Positions 15,158-23,084 of a stretch of 24,392 nt of DNA are shown one piece after another (position 1 is the first letter of the stretch; every line of letters begins with the position of its first letter). The stretch is from an uncultured Eggerthellaceae bacterium. Lineage in GTDB: Bacteria; Actinomycetota; Coriobacteriia; Coriobacteriales; Eggerthellaceae. The translations under genes and the position numbers were made by a program. The DNA lies in assembly GCA_910588205.1 (NCBI GenBank), contig CAJUQK010000017.1, positions 29,850 through 54,241 of the forward strand. Reading direction: 5' to 3'. The notes beneath the pieces are model-generated. The model saw only the letters and a program-made list of their open reading frames with translations, had not been told where the DNA came from and made no database searches.

Positions 15158-17001
15158 CACAGCTCACCATTCTCTTCGAAACGGCTCTGAGTCTGAGCCC
15201 GCTTGGCCGTGCGCAGGATGAATTCCTGGTTGGTCTCCGTGCGCTTCAACGAACGAATGAGCATATCCATGGATTTTTCGGTGTTGTTCATGTTGGCCAA
15301 CAGGCGCCTCACACCCCAGATCAGAGGAGCTTCCTGGCCGTCGAGCAGCAAATCCTCCTTGCGAGTGCCGGAGGTGATGGGATCGATAGCGGGGAAGATG
15401 CGCCTGTCTGCCAGACTACGATCCAACCGGAGCTCCATATTGCCCGTACCCTTGAATTCCTCGAAGATGACCTCATCCATCTTCGACCCCGTCTCCACCA
15501 GAGCGGAGGCCAGGATGGTGAGCGAGCCACCCCCTTCGATGTTGCGGGCAGCGCCCAAGAAGCGCTTGGGCGGATAGAGGGCGGTAGAATCAACACCACC
15601 AGAGAGGATGCGCCCACTGGCAGGCTGGGCCAGATTGTAGGCCCGGGCCAGGCGAGTGATGGAGTCCAAGAGGATGACCACATCCTCACCCTGCTCCACC
15701 AGGCGCTTCGCCCGCTCTATCACCAGTTCGGCAACAGCGATGTGATTGTCGGAGGGCATGTCGAACGTGGAGGAGATGACCTCGCCATGAATGGAGCGCT
15801 CCATATCCGTGACCTCTTCGGGGCGCTCGTCCACCAGCAAGCACATGAGATGCACCTCTGGATTGTTGGCATGGATAGCCGCAGCGATATCTTTGAGCAC
15901 CGTGGTCTTACCCGCTTTAGGTGGCGACACGATCAATCCGCGCTGACCCTTGCCGATGGGAGCCACCAGGTCTATCACCCGGGCGGTCAAGGTGTCCTTG
16001 CCGTGCTCCATGGTGAGACGCTCATCGGGGAAGATGGGTGTCAGATCAGAGAACTTCGGCCTGGAGGATATGTCATCGATGGGGGTGCCATTCACGCTGG
16101 TCACCTTCTGGATGGCAGCGAACTTCTCCCCCTCCCGAGCAGGACGAGTCTGACCCGCCACCATATCGCCCTTGCGCAGGCCGTTGCGGCGGATGGTTGA
16201 GAGACCCACGTACACGTCGTGCTCGCTGGGCAGATAGCCTTTGGTGCGCAAGAAGCCATAACCGTCTTGCAGGATATCTAGGATACCCTCCACCTCCAAG
16301 AAGCCCTCGGAGATGCAGACGGCCTCATAGATGGCATCGATCATCTCTGCCTTGCGCAGGCCCGAGGCGTCTATCTTGAGCTCGGCAGCCTTTTCGCGCA
16401 GCTCAGGCAGCTTACAGGCCTCTAACTCTTCCTTGCTGACAGAGGGCTTGTACTCCCTCTGTCGGTTGTTGCGCTCCCGACGGGTGCGATGCTGGTTGTT
16501 ATTACGTCCGTTATGGCGGCCATTCCTGCCATTGCGGTCTTGATTGGAGAATTCCGCGGTACGGGCCTTCGTGCGCTTATGATCCTGCTGGCCCTCCTCC
16601 CCTGCTTCCGCAGATTCTGCGACCGCTTCAGCTGGTGCGTTGTCAACAGGTTCCTCCACAGGCTTCTCAGCAGCCGCCTTCGGTGCCTCTTCTTCGGTCT
16701 TCACCTTGCGAGGGCGCCCTGGCTTGCGCTTCGGCTTCTCAGGTGCCTCCTCTGTACTCGGTGCCTCAGCAGGGGCCGCAGCCTCTTCTTCTGTTGCAGC
16801 CGTCTTGCGGGGACGGCCCGGCTTGCGCTTCGGCTTCTCCTCAGTAACAGGTGCCTCGGCTTCCGTTGTCGCAGATGCCGCTTCCTTCTCAGCTGTTGCC
16901 TCTGCGGTCTTCTTCGCCCGGCTCACCCGCGTCTTCTTGACCGGAGCCTTCTCGACGGTTTCAGGGGCCTCTATCTCAGGTGCTTCTTTGGTGGTTGCCA
17001 T
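15157..17001 (-). CDS. rho: Transcription termination factor Rho with disordered N-terminal region
   Basis: A hexameric RNA helicase that ends transcription. In the 614-residue protein, residues about 188-230 form the Rho N-terminal helical domain (ELEACKLPELREKAAELKI), about 230-320 the cold-shock-like RNA-binding domain (DGYGFLRT), and the rest the ATPase with Walker A (PPKAGKTTV, about 360) and Walker B (VILLDSITRLARAYN). Ahead of this lies an extra 185-residue low-complexity region: Ala/Glu-rich, two copies of an AT-hook-like KRKPGRPRK (57-66 and 90-99), then an Arg/Asn-rich stretch (153-182). Actinobacterial Rho often has such a region and uses it to bind RNA. The start follows directly on the tal stop (TAG, then ATG), with GGGAG in the tal end. 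Confidence 0.97.
   Translation of the reverse strand: MATTKEAPEIEAPETVEKAPVKKTRVSRAKKTAEATAEKEAASATTEAEAPVTEEKPKRKPGRPRKTAATEEEAAAPAEAPSTEEAPEKPKRKPGRPRKVKTEEEAPKAAAEKPVEEPVDNAPAEAVAESAEAGEEGQQDHKRTKARTAEFSNQDRNGRNGRHNGRNNNQHRTRRERNNRQREYKPSVSKEELEACKLPELREKAAELKIDASGLRKAEMIDAIYEAVCISEGFLEVEGILDILQDGYGFLRTKGYLPSEHDVYVGLSTIRRNGLRKGDMVAGQTRPAREGEKFAAIQKVTSVNGTPIDDISSRPKFSDLTPIFPDERLTMEHGKDTLTARVIDLVAPIGKGQRGLIVSPPKAGKTTVLKDIAAAIHANNPEVHLMCLLVDERPEEVTDMERSIHGEVISSTFDMPSDNHIAVAELVIERAKRLVEQGEDVVILLDSITRLARAYNLAQPASGRILSGGVDSTALYPPKRFLGAARNIEGGGSLTILASALVETGSKMDEVIFEEFKGTGNMELRLDRSLADRRIFPAIDPITSGTRKEDLLLDGQEAPLIWGVRRLLANMNNTEKSMDMLIRSLKRTETNQEFILRTAKRAQTQSRFEENGEL
16721..16839. repeat. Direct repeat encoding the two AT-hook-like motifs of Rho
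   Basis: A 20-base string, GGCTTGCGCTTCGGCTTCTC, occurs at 16721-16740 and 16820-16839, 99 bases (33 codons) apart, within a wider imperfect match. It encodes the two KRKPGRPRK motifs and points to an internal duplication. Confidence 0.85.
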
Positions 17002-17682
17002 CTACTTGACTTTCTCCCAATCCTTCATGAATGATTCGATGCCTGCCTGGGTAAGCGGGTGCATCACCATCTTCTTGAGGACGCCGAACGGCACCGTGGC
17101 GATATCCGCGCCCATGAGCGCACACTGGGTGACATGGTTGGCGCTGCGGATAGAGGCGGCGATCACCTCCAGCTTCTCACCGTTGACGGTGTCCTCAGTA
17201 AGATCGTAATTCCCTACAGCCTGAACGATATCAGCCACCTGAGCGATGCCGTCTTCGGAGATATCGTCGAACCGGCCGATGAACGGCGAGATATAACGGG
17301 CGCCCGCGCGGGCTGCCAGCATGGCCTGGGGTACCGTGAAGCACAGCGTCATGTTCACGCGAATGCCCTCATCCGCCAAGGTGCGCGTGGCCGCCAGACC
17401 CTCTACGATAGCGGGGATCTTCACTACCACGTTAGGGGCGATGGCTGCTAACCGTCGGCCGTCTTCTATAATGCCCTGCCTATCCATGGCGACGCTCTCT
17501 GCCGATACCGGACGATCTGGGCCCACGATCTGACAGATGCGGCCGATATGGTCTTCGAAATCAGCCAACTTGCCACCCACCCGAGCATAGAGCGTAGGAT
17601 TGGTGGTGACACCCGCCAGGGCACCCCAGCTAGCCGCTTCTTCTATCTCAGCCAGATCAGCGGTGTCTAGGAAGAACTTCAC
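17002..17682 (-). CDS. tal: Transaldolase, small TalC/Fsa-like type
   Basis: Interconverts sugar phosphates in the pentose phosphate pathway through a Schiff base. The 226-residue protein matches the short transaldolase/fructose-6-phosphate aldolase family: KFFLDTADL, TTNPTLYA, the Schiff-base Lys88 in VVVKIP, NMTLCFT and ISPFIGRFDD. The start is a GTG preceded by GAGGAGGA; the longer frame to 17871 crosses the promoter and matches nothing. The stop (TAG) is followed at once by the rho ATG. Bacillus has the order fba-tal-murA-rho-rpmE, so tal, murA, rho and rpmE nearby recalls an old association. Transaldolase versus F6P aldolase activity cannot be told from sequence alone here. Confidence 0.93.
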   Translation of the reverse strand: MKFFLDTADLAEIEEAASWGALAGVTTNPTLYARVGGKLADFEDHIGRICQIVGPDRPVSAESVAMDRQGIIEDGRRLAAIAPNVVVKIPAIVEGLAATRTLADEGIRVNMTLCFTVPQAMLAARAGARYISPFIGRFDDISEDGIAQVADIVQAVGNYDLTEDTVNGEKLEVIAASIRSANHVTQCALMGADIATVPFGVLKKMVMHPLTQAGIESFMKDWEKVK

Positions 17683-17803
17683 AGGACTCCTCCTCAAGGT
17701 CTGTGACATGCGCACCTCAATCCGGGCGCATGGCTTCTCTACATGCCTGTTCGCTAAGGGGATTCTAAAGGTGATCTGCACCGAAGCTTTTCTGTGCGAG
17801 GAT

Positions 17804-17832
17804 AAAGTAGCACAACTCAAGCACGGCGGCAA
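17804..17832 (-). promoter_or_regulatory. tal: Promoter for tal-rho-sppA operon
   Basis: The minus strand has TTGCCG (17832-17827), a 17-base spacer and TACTTT (17809-17804) with TGC ahead of it as an extended -10. A leader of about 115 bases runs to the tal start. It diverges from the plus-strand promoter at 17921. The whole 330-base gap 17683-18012 holds these two promoters and no gene I can support. Confidence 0.65.
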
Positions 17833-17920
17833 ACATCTCCCGGCCCACCGCCAATGAAGGGACCCCATCAACCCTTGGTGCTATCCGGTCAAACGAAGCG
17901 AAAACATCGGATCTTTGTTG

Positions 17921-17949
17921 TTGCGTTTCCCCTTTGCTATGAAGATAAT
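17921..17949 (+). promoter_or_regulatory. Promoter for AGE epimerase-kinase operon
   Basis: TTGCGT (17921-17926), a 17-base spacer and GATAAT (17944-17949) in a local AT-rich stretch. Transcription would begin near 17957, inside the frame that could extend the epimerase upstream, which favours a later start codon. Confidence 0.6.
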
Positions 17950-18012
17950 CTGCAATGGATCGTAAAGTTCCTTTTTCTGTATAGGGCCTCTCAAGGGAAG
18001 GCGGTATGCCAA

Positions 18013-19227
18013 TTGGATGACATCACCTCCGCGCGCCTGCGCGAAAGCCGTGATTGGCTGAGGGGGCAGCTGGACATCTGCGTTGATTTCTGGCTGGAAC
18101 ACGGAATGGACCGGAAGCACGGAGGCGTCTACACCTGCCTTGACCGTCAGGGACGCATCTATTCCACGGATAAATCCGTTTGGATGCAAGGTCGGTGCGC
18201 TTGGACCTATTCCTACCTCTGCCACATCTATGGGCGGCGGCCCGAATGGCTTGAGGCGGCGAAGAGCTGCCTGGATTTCCTGGAGGACCACTGCGTGAAC
18301 CGTGCAGCGGGCAACCGCCTCTACTTCACGGTCACCGAAGAGGGGCTCCCCTTGCGTCAACGCCGCTACAATTTCTCTGAAGGGTTCTATTGCATCGGCA
18401 ATGCCGAGTACTATGGGGTGACCGGAGAAGTCATCCATCTGGAACGGGCGCGCAAGGCCTATGAGATGATCTATGAGCTGAACAACGGCCTTCTCGAAGA
18501 CCCAACCGGGTTCGGCCCGAAGACCATCGCCTCCACTCGAAGCGGTCGTTCCTTGGGAGATGCCATGATCTTCTTGAACATCATCTCCATCATGCGCCGG
18601 GTAGACCCGGCGAACACCGAAGAATACGACCGCCACGCCAGCGAATGCGTCCATCGCATCATAGATGAGCACTATCGCCCTGAACTGGGCTGCACGCTGG
18701 AGAGCGTTAACCTGGAGGGCGAACCTGAGCTCTGGTATACAGCCGGTCGGGTGGTCAACCCCGGTCATGACATAGAGTGCAGCTGGTTTCTCATGGATGA
18801 GGCCACCTATCGTGATGACGATCGGCTCTACGCTACCGCTTGTGACATCTTCCGACTGGCTATCGAAGCCGGATGGGATGACGAATTCCAGGGCATCCTC
18901 TACTTCATCGATGCCAAGGGGCTTCCCCCCGAGGCCTACGAGCATGACATGAAGCTCTGGTGGCCTCACAACGAGGCGCTCATCGCCAGTTCCAAGGCCT
19001 ACAAGGACACCGGCGATGAGTATTACCTCACCTGGATGCTCCGCGTGCTGGACTACTGCAAAGAGCACTTCGCAGACCCCGAATACGGCGAATGGTACGG
19101 TTACCTGCGTCGAGATGGGCTCCCCACCATGCCCCCCACCAAAGGCTCCACCTTCAAGGGTCCCTTCCATGTTCCCCGGGCCCTATGCATGACAGAGCAG
19201 GCATTGACCCAGATCCTAGGAGAGTGA
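18013..19227 (+). CDS. AGE-family (N-acylglucosamine 2-epimerase-like) epimerase/isomerase
   Basis: The family has an (alpha/alpha)6 barrel and epimerises or isomerises sugars such as ManNAc/GlcNAc, mannose or cellobiose. The 404-residue form from a TTG at 18013 has the usual family length. Visible signatures are WLEHGMDRKHGGVYT, KSVWMQGRCAWTYSYL, the NFSEGFYCIGNAEYY helix, NPGHDIECSWFLMDEA with a catalytic His, and LWWPHNEALIASS with the second catalytic His. The ATG at 17854 was rejected because it lacks a ribosome site and reads through the promoter at 17921-17949. The TTG has GGGAAGGCGG upstream with loose spacing, so the exact start is uncertain. The kinase starts one base after its stop. 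The substrate is unknown; the pairing suggests ManNAc or a related hexose. Confidence 0.88.
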   Translation: MDDITSARLRESRDWLRGQLDICVDFWLEHGMDRKHGGVYTCLDRQGRIYSTDKSVWMQGRCAWTYSYLCHIYGRRPEWLEAAKSCLDFLEDHCVNRAAGNRLYFTVTEEGLPLRQRRYNFSEGFYCIGNAEYYGVTGEVIHLERARKAYEMIYELNNGLLEDPTGFGPKTIASTRSGRSLGDAMIFLNIISIMRRVDPANTEEYDRHASECVHRIIDEHYRPELGCTLESVNLEGEPELWYTAGRVVNPGHDIECSWFLMDEATYRDDDRLYATACDIFRLAIEAGWDDEFQGILYFIDAKGLPPEAYEHDMKLWWPHNEALIASSKAYKDTGDEYYLTWMLRVLDYCKEHFADPEYGEWYGYLRRDGLPTMPPTKGSTFKGPFHVPRALCMTEQALTQILGE

Positions 19228-19228
19228 C

Positions 19229-20602
19229 ATGAATTACCTCGGCATCGAATGCTCCATCAAGAACACCCCCGTCCTCGATCCTGATTTCATCCCCTTCGGT
19301 GTCTGGATGCGGGAATACCTCAAAGAAGCCACCCACCCCATCAAGATAGCCGTAGAGCGCGAAGATGGGCTGATCTCCGTTCGCGAAAGCTTCATTCGCG
19401 GCGACGGATTCGCCGAAGCGGACCTGCGCTTCGTGGAGCGCCTGGTCAAGTTCGAGCTCTGGTCCATCGGCGGCTTTCGCGTCTATATCTGTGGCGCCGA
19501 TGACATCGCCGCCGAACTGGCCCGGGCCTATTCTCCGAAGGGGGAGCGTGCCTTCGACTACGAGTTCGTGGGGGATGTCTACGAGAAGCCCCTTGAGGTG
19601 CTGGCAGTACCCGAAGCAAACTTCCCCGCTGCCAACGAATCGGCTAAGCAGATCGGTGGCCATATGGAAGGCTGCCGCATCGGCTTCGATGCGGGCGGCT
19701 CTGATCGCAAGGTGTCCGCTGTCGTGGATGGCGAGCCCATCTATTCAGAAGAGGTGGTCTGGTACCCGAAGGTGACGGAAGACCCGGAATACCACTTCAA
19801 TGAGATCGTCACCGCCTTCAAGACCGCCGCTTCGAAGATGCCGCGGGTGGATGCCATCGGCGTATCCTCCGCAGGTACCTTCGTTGGCAATTCCCCCATG
19901 GTCGCAAGCCTGTTCATCAAGGTGCCTCGCGACCGCCGCGAAGAGGTGAAGAGCATCTATGACCGGGCCGGGGCTGAGATCGGTGGCGTACCGCTGGTCG
20001 TGGCCAACGACGGCGATGTCACGGCTTTGGCCGGGTTCATGAGCACCGGCGAGGGCAGCATCTTGGGGATCGCTATGGGTACGTCTGAGGCCGTGGGCTA
20101 CGTGAACGCCGAAGGCAACGTGCTTGGCTGGATCAACGAGCTGGCCTTCGCGCCGGTAGACCTCTCTCCCCAAGCCATGCAGGACGAATGGTCAACGGAT
20201 TTCGGCGTGGGCTGCAAGTACTTCAGCCAGGATGCCGTCATCAAGCTTGCCCCCAAAGCGAATATCATCCTTGATCCGGAGAACACCCCTGCCGAGAAGC
20301 TGAAGGTGGTCCAGGCCCTGGCCAATGACGGGAACCAGGACGCATTGGATATCTACCGCTCCATCGGCTGCTACCTGGCCCACACCCTCGTGCTCTACAG
20401 CGCCTTCTATGAGATCAAGACGCTCCTGGTGCTGGGTCGCGTGGCTTCCGGAGACGGTGGGGACCTGCTCATCAGCGAATGCAACCGCGTGCTGGCTGAG
20501 GAATATCCTGAGCTGGCAAGCCAGATCACGGTCACGCTCCCCGATGAGAAGATGCGCCGGGTAGGACAGTCCGTGGCTGCCGCCAGCTTGCCGGAGCTCT
20601 AG
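19229..20602 (+). CDS. ROK-like sugar kinase with N-terminal extension
   Basis: A 457-residue protein of the actin-like ATPase (ROK/ASKHA) superfamily, probably phosphorylating a sugar. The kinase core starts near residue 150: phosphate-1 motif IGFDAGGSDRK (151-161), the catalytic Asp261 in VVANDGDVTALAG, and phosphate-2 motif MGTSEAVGYV (283-292). It lacks the ROK zinc signature (CxCGxxGC); that region reads AFAPVDLSPQAMQDEWSTD instead. The first 145 or so residues form an extension absent from typical ROK kinases, of no family I recognise. AGGAG lies six bases before the ATG. It is cotranscribed with the AGE enzyme and ends 40 bases before a strong terminator. AGE enzyme then kinase would convert a hexose to a phosphorylated product, as NanE/NanK do in another order. 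Confidence 0.85.
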   Translation: MNYLGIECSIKNTPVLDPDFIPFGVWMREYLKEATHPIKIAVEREDGLISVRESFIRGDGFAEADLRFVERLVKFELWSIGGFRVYICGADDIAAELARAYSPKGERAFDYEFVGDVYEKPLEVLAVPEANFPAANESAKQIGGHMEGCRIGFDAGGSDRKVSAVVDGEPIYSEEVVWYPKVTEDPEYHFNEIVTAFKTAASKMPRVDAIGVSSAGTFVGNSPMVASLFIKVPRDRREEVKSIYDRAGAEIGGVPLVVANDGDVTALAGFMSTGEGSILGIAMGTSEAVGYVNAEGNVLGWINELAFAPVDLSPQAMQDEWSTDFGVGCKYFSQDAVIKLAPKANIILDPENTPAEKLKVVQALANDGNQDALDIYRSIGCYLAHTLVLYSAFYEIKTLLVLGRVASGDGGDLLISECNRVLAEEYPELASQITVTLPDEKMRRVGQSVAAASLPEL

Positions 20603-20642
20603 GATCAGACAAGCATTTTCCACAGCTCCCTTAAGCACCTTT

Positions 20643-20675
20643 AGGGCCATGAGGATCCTCATGGCCCTTTCTCTT
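20643..20675 (+). terminator. Intrinsic terminator after the kinase
   Basis: A near-perfect palindrome (AGGGCCATGA, loop GGATCC, TCATGGCCCT) followed by TTCTCTT on the plus strand lies 40 bases after the kinase stop. The minus-strand face lacks a U-run, so it serves mainly the plus strand. Confidence 0.8.
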
Positions 20676-20701
20676 GCCCGCGCATCCAGAGAGGGAACGG
20701 A

Positions 20702-21556
20702 TCACACTCCGAAGAACATGCTGGCAGAATAGGTGAGGAAGTGATCAGCGTGCACGTAGAGGAACGTGATGGCATCTAAGGAGCGCTGGACGCGCACTGA
20801 GGCGATGGGGCCCTCCACCGGAGCAGCATCGCCGTCGATGAACAGGGTGGCAGCCATGCGATCCTCTGGCCTATCGAAGGCGATATCCACCACATCATTG
20901 GCATCTGCCAGCACAGTTCGAGCCGTCAGGGTGTGGGGAGCCAAAGGCTGCACTACCATGCCCGTGAACCCAGGGGTGACCAATGGTCCACCCGCTGCCA
21001 GGGAGTAGGCTGTCGATCCTGTGGCTGTGGCAACGATGAGGCCATCCCCCCTCAGCCGCGCCATAGGCACATCAGATATGCCGAACCGATAACCCAAGGT
21101 GCGCCCCGCCGCTCCCCGACTGATGCAAGCCTCGTTCACTGCGAAGAAGCGCTGCTCTTCCTGGATGCCCTCCTGCTCGACGATCACATCCAGACAAGAG
21201 CGCCGTGAGCTGTGGAGGTCACCAGCCAGAGCGCGCGACACCAGGCTCACCACCCCCTCTTCGCTATCATTTGCAAGGAACCCCAGATGGCCGAAATTGA
21301 TGCCGAGGATGGGTGCATCTTGATCATGGAGCAGCGAGGCGGTGCGTATGATGGTCCCGTCTCCCCCCAGTACCACCGTAAGGTCATAAGATCCCTCAAG
21401 ACTCTTGCGCAAATCCAGTCGAGAGGAGATGTCTGATATCTGATCGGCTTTGATGGCATCCACCTGATAGCCCTGATCGGTGAGGTAAGCGCTCAGGCTG
21501 AAGGTGGCATCGGATGCCGCCGGATTGGATTGGTTGCGCACGATGAGGACCTTCAT
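20702..21556 (-). CDS. nadK: NAD kinase
   Basis: Phosphorylates NAD to NADP, a source of the cell's NADPH precursor. The 284-residue protein has the NAD kinase signatures: GGDGT (64-68) in VVLGGDGTIIRTA, the ILGINFGHLGFL strand, the AVNE motif in RFFAVNEACISR and ATATGSTAYSLAAGGP. The ATG at 21556 has AAGGAGG eight bases upstream and gives the family N terminus; the longer frame to 21664 reads through the rplA terminator. It is monocistronic in this window, between the L11-L1 operon and the plus-strand kinase, to which it is convergent. No good promoter is visible; readthrough of the weak-U terminator upstream is possible. Confidence 0.96.
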   Translation of the reverse strand: MKVLIVRNQSNPAASDATFSLSAYLTDQGYQVDAIKADQISDISSRLDLRKSLEGSYDLTVVLGGDGTIIRTASLLHDQDAPILGINFGHLGFLANDSEEGVVSLVSRALAGDLHSSRRSCLDVIVEQEGIQEEQRFFAVNEACISRGAAGRTLGYRFGISDVPMARLRGDGLIVATATGSTAYSLAAGGPLVTPGFTGMVVQPLAPHTLTARTVLADANDVVDIAFDRPEDRMAATLFIDGDAAPVEGPIASVRVQRSLDAITFLYVHADHFLTYSASMFFGV

Positions 21557-21589
21557 GGGAACAACCTCCTTGAGAACGTGGCCGAGCAT

Positions 21590-21627
21590 AGAAGAAGCGC
21601 CGCACCCTGGGATCCAAGATGCGGCGC
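21590..21627 (-). terminator. Terminator after rplA
   Basis: An 8-bp perfect GC-rich stem (GCGCCGCA with TGCGGCGC), a 15-base loop and then TTCTTCT on the minus strand lies 27 bases after the rplA stop. Confidence 0.7.
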
Positions 21628-21653
21628 CTGCCTTCAGATATACGAAAAGCGAA

Positions 21654-22367
21654 CTACTCCTCAACAGCCCCTGTGTAATTGCGCTGGACTGCCGGGTCCA
21701 CCGAGATGCCCGGGCTCATGGTAGAGGAGACGGTGATGGACTTCACATACTTGCCCTTGGCTGCTGCAGGTTTCATGCGAATGATCTCATCGTAGACTGC
21801 ACCGTAGTTCTCAGCCAGATCCTCAGCAGAGAAGCTCTTCTTGCCTAGTATGACATGGCAGATACCGAATCGGTCAGCACGATATTCCACGCGACCGCCC
21901 TTGAGCTCGTTGATGGCCTTAGCTACATCGTTGGTGACGGTGCCCAGCTTCGGGTTCGGCATGAGGCCACGAGGACCGAGCACCTTGCCCAGCTTGCCTA
22001 CCTTGCCCATCTGATCAGGGGTGGCTACAGCAGCATCGAAATTGAACTCGCCGCGATTGATCTGCTCGGTGAGCTCATCCGTGCCTACGATATCAGCACC
22101 GGCTTCCTCGGCAGCCTTAGCGGCTTCGCCCTCAGCGAACACGGCCACGCGGACGGTCTTGCCTGAGCCGTGAGGCAGGCTCACCGTGCCACGAAGCTGT
22201 TGGTCAGCCTGACGGGTATCGATCCCCAAACGGAAATCGCCGGTCACGGTCTCATCGAAATTCGCCGTGGAGACCTCTTTGACGATCTTCATGGCCTCGA
22301 TGGGGGCAACCTCCACCTCCGGCACCTCTGCCAGTGCTGCCTTGTACTTCTTCGATCTCTTGGTCAT
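21654..22367 (-). CDS. rplA: 50S ribosomal protein L1
   Basis: L1 stalk protein that helps release tRNA from the E site and often represses its own mRNA. The 237-residue protein shows the L1 core: FDETVTGDFRLGIDTRQADQQLRG, VSLPHGSGK, GADIVGTDEL, DQMGKVGKLGKVLGPRGLMPNPK and YRADRFGICHVILG. Length is normal, with no low-complexity tail. GAGGAAAG precedes the ATG. It follows rplK by 81 bases, in which an L1-binding RNA mimic is predicted, and ends in a terminator. Confidence 0.98.
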   Translation of the reverse strand: MTKRSKKYKAALAEVPEVEVAPIEAMKIVKEVSTANFDETVTGDFRLGIDTRQADQQLRGTVSLPHGSGKTVRVAVFAEGEAAKAAEEAGADIVGTDELTEQINRGEFNFDAAVATPDQMGKVGKLGKVLGPRGLMPNPKLGTVTNDVAKAINELKGGRVEYRADRFGICHVILGKKSFSAEDLAENYGAVYDEIIRMKPAAAKGKYVKSITVSSTMSPGISVDPAVQRNYTGAVEE

Positions 22368-22385
22368 CTTTCCTCAGATCCTTTC

Positions 22386-22423
22386 GTGGTATCTGGCGAA
22401 CAGTCTTTTGACTGTTCTCCCAC
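22386..22423 (-). promoter_or_regulatory. rplA: Probable L1-binding mRNA site (23S rRNA mimic)
   Basis: The minus strand reads GTGGGAG, then an 8-bp hairpin (GAACAGTC-AAAA-GACTGTTC), then AGATACCAC, 19 bases before rplA. The flanks pair GTGG with CCAC around an asymmetric loop, copying the L1 site in 23S rRNA helix 76-78 (GGUGGGAG ... GAAAUACCAC). Feedback repression by free L1 is therefore likely; the position between rplK and rplA means that L1 itself would be the main target. Confidence 0.72.
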
Positions 22424-22448
22424 TTCCCTTCATCCTTTGATGGAGCGC

Positions 22449-22967
22449 TTAGGCGGCGCTGCCTTCGCCCTCGTCCACAGACTCGCCCTTGAGGAGCGCC
22501 GCCAGCTTACGAGTGACCTCGTACTTCTTCTTCATCTCGCGGCCCTCGATGCGAACGCCCATGGAGCGTGCGGTGCCAGCGATGATCTCCTTCGCGGCAT
22601 CGATGTCATTAGCGTTCAGGTCAGGCATCTTGATCTCAGCGATCTCGGTGAGCTGCGCATCGGTCAGCGTGCCCACCGTCTGCAGCTGCGGGATGCCCGC
22701 ACCGCTCTGGATGCCGAGCTTCTCCTTGATGAGCACAGCCGCCGGAGGCGTCTTGCAGATGAAGTCGAAGGACTTGTCCTCATAGACCGTGATCTCAACA
22801 GGAATGATGGTACCCGCCTGATCCTGGGTCTGAGCGTTGAACGCCTGGCAGAACTGCATGATGTTGACGCCCTGAGCGCCAAGGGCAGGACCTACCGGGG
22901 GTGCCGGATTCGCAGCGCCGGCGGGAATCTGGAGTTTTATGAACCCCGCTACATTCTTATCAGCCAT
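22449..22967 (-). CDS. rplK: 50S ribosomal protein L11 with C-terminal extension
   Basis: Ribosomal protein of the GTPase-associated centre. Residues 1-141 are canonical L11 (KLQIPAGAANPAPPVGPALGAQGVNIMQFC, FDFICKTPPAAVLIKE, and the C-terminal IIAGTARSMGVRIEG). A 30-residue extension follows (142-172): a basic helix (MKKKYEVTRKLAALLKG) then an acidic end (ESVDEGEGSAA). L11 usually stops near residue 141-145. The ATG is preceded by AGAGGAAC. It follows nusG by 117 bases, which hold no gene and no strong hairpin, and precedes rplA. Confidence 0.97.
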   Translation of the reverse strand: MADKNVAGFIKLQIPAGAANPAPPVGPALGAQGVNIMQFCQAFNAQTQDQAGTIIPVEITVYEDKSFDFICKTPPAAVLIKEKLGIQSGAGIPQLQTVGTLTDAQLTEIAEIKMPDLNANDIDAAKEIIAGTARSMGVRIEGREMKKKYEVTRKLAALLKGESVDEGEGSAA

Positions 22968-23084
22968 GTTCCTCTTACCTCACTCGATGTTCCTTGCTTT
23001 TCGTATATCCACAAGCCGAGCTCTGAGCTGAGCGAGAAGCCCCGGTCCACGCGGGCACCCAGCTGATGAGCCGAGCTATGTGAG

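Noticed and set aside
17854..18012. Upstream extension of the AGE gene to the ATG at 17854
   Set aside because: It has no ribosome site, reads through a promoter and lengthens the protein beyond the family norm.
17881..19170. 429-codon open frame on the minus strand opposite the AGE gene
   Set aside because: The plus strand encodes a clear AGE-family protein here; the minus frame matches nothing, lacks a ribosome site and is a shadow of codon bias.
21637..23009. 14-base inverted repeat GATATACGAAAAGC (21637-21650) and its complement (22996-23009) flanking rplK-rplA
   Set aside because: A 14-base match in a window this long is about what chance allows, and no mobile-element gene lies between.
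22170..23066. 298-codon plus-strand frame opposite rplK and rplA
   Set aside because: Both ribosomal genes are unmistakable on the minus strand; the plus frame has no conserved motif.
22996..23084. Possible terminator in the nusG-rplK gap
   Set aside because: The best stem has only four GC pairs and no U-run, so it does not meet a reasonable standard.
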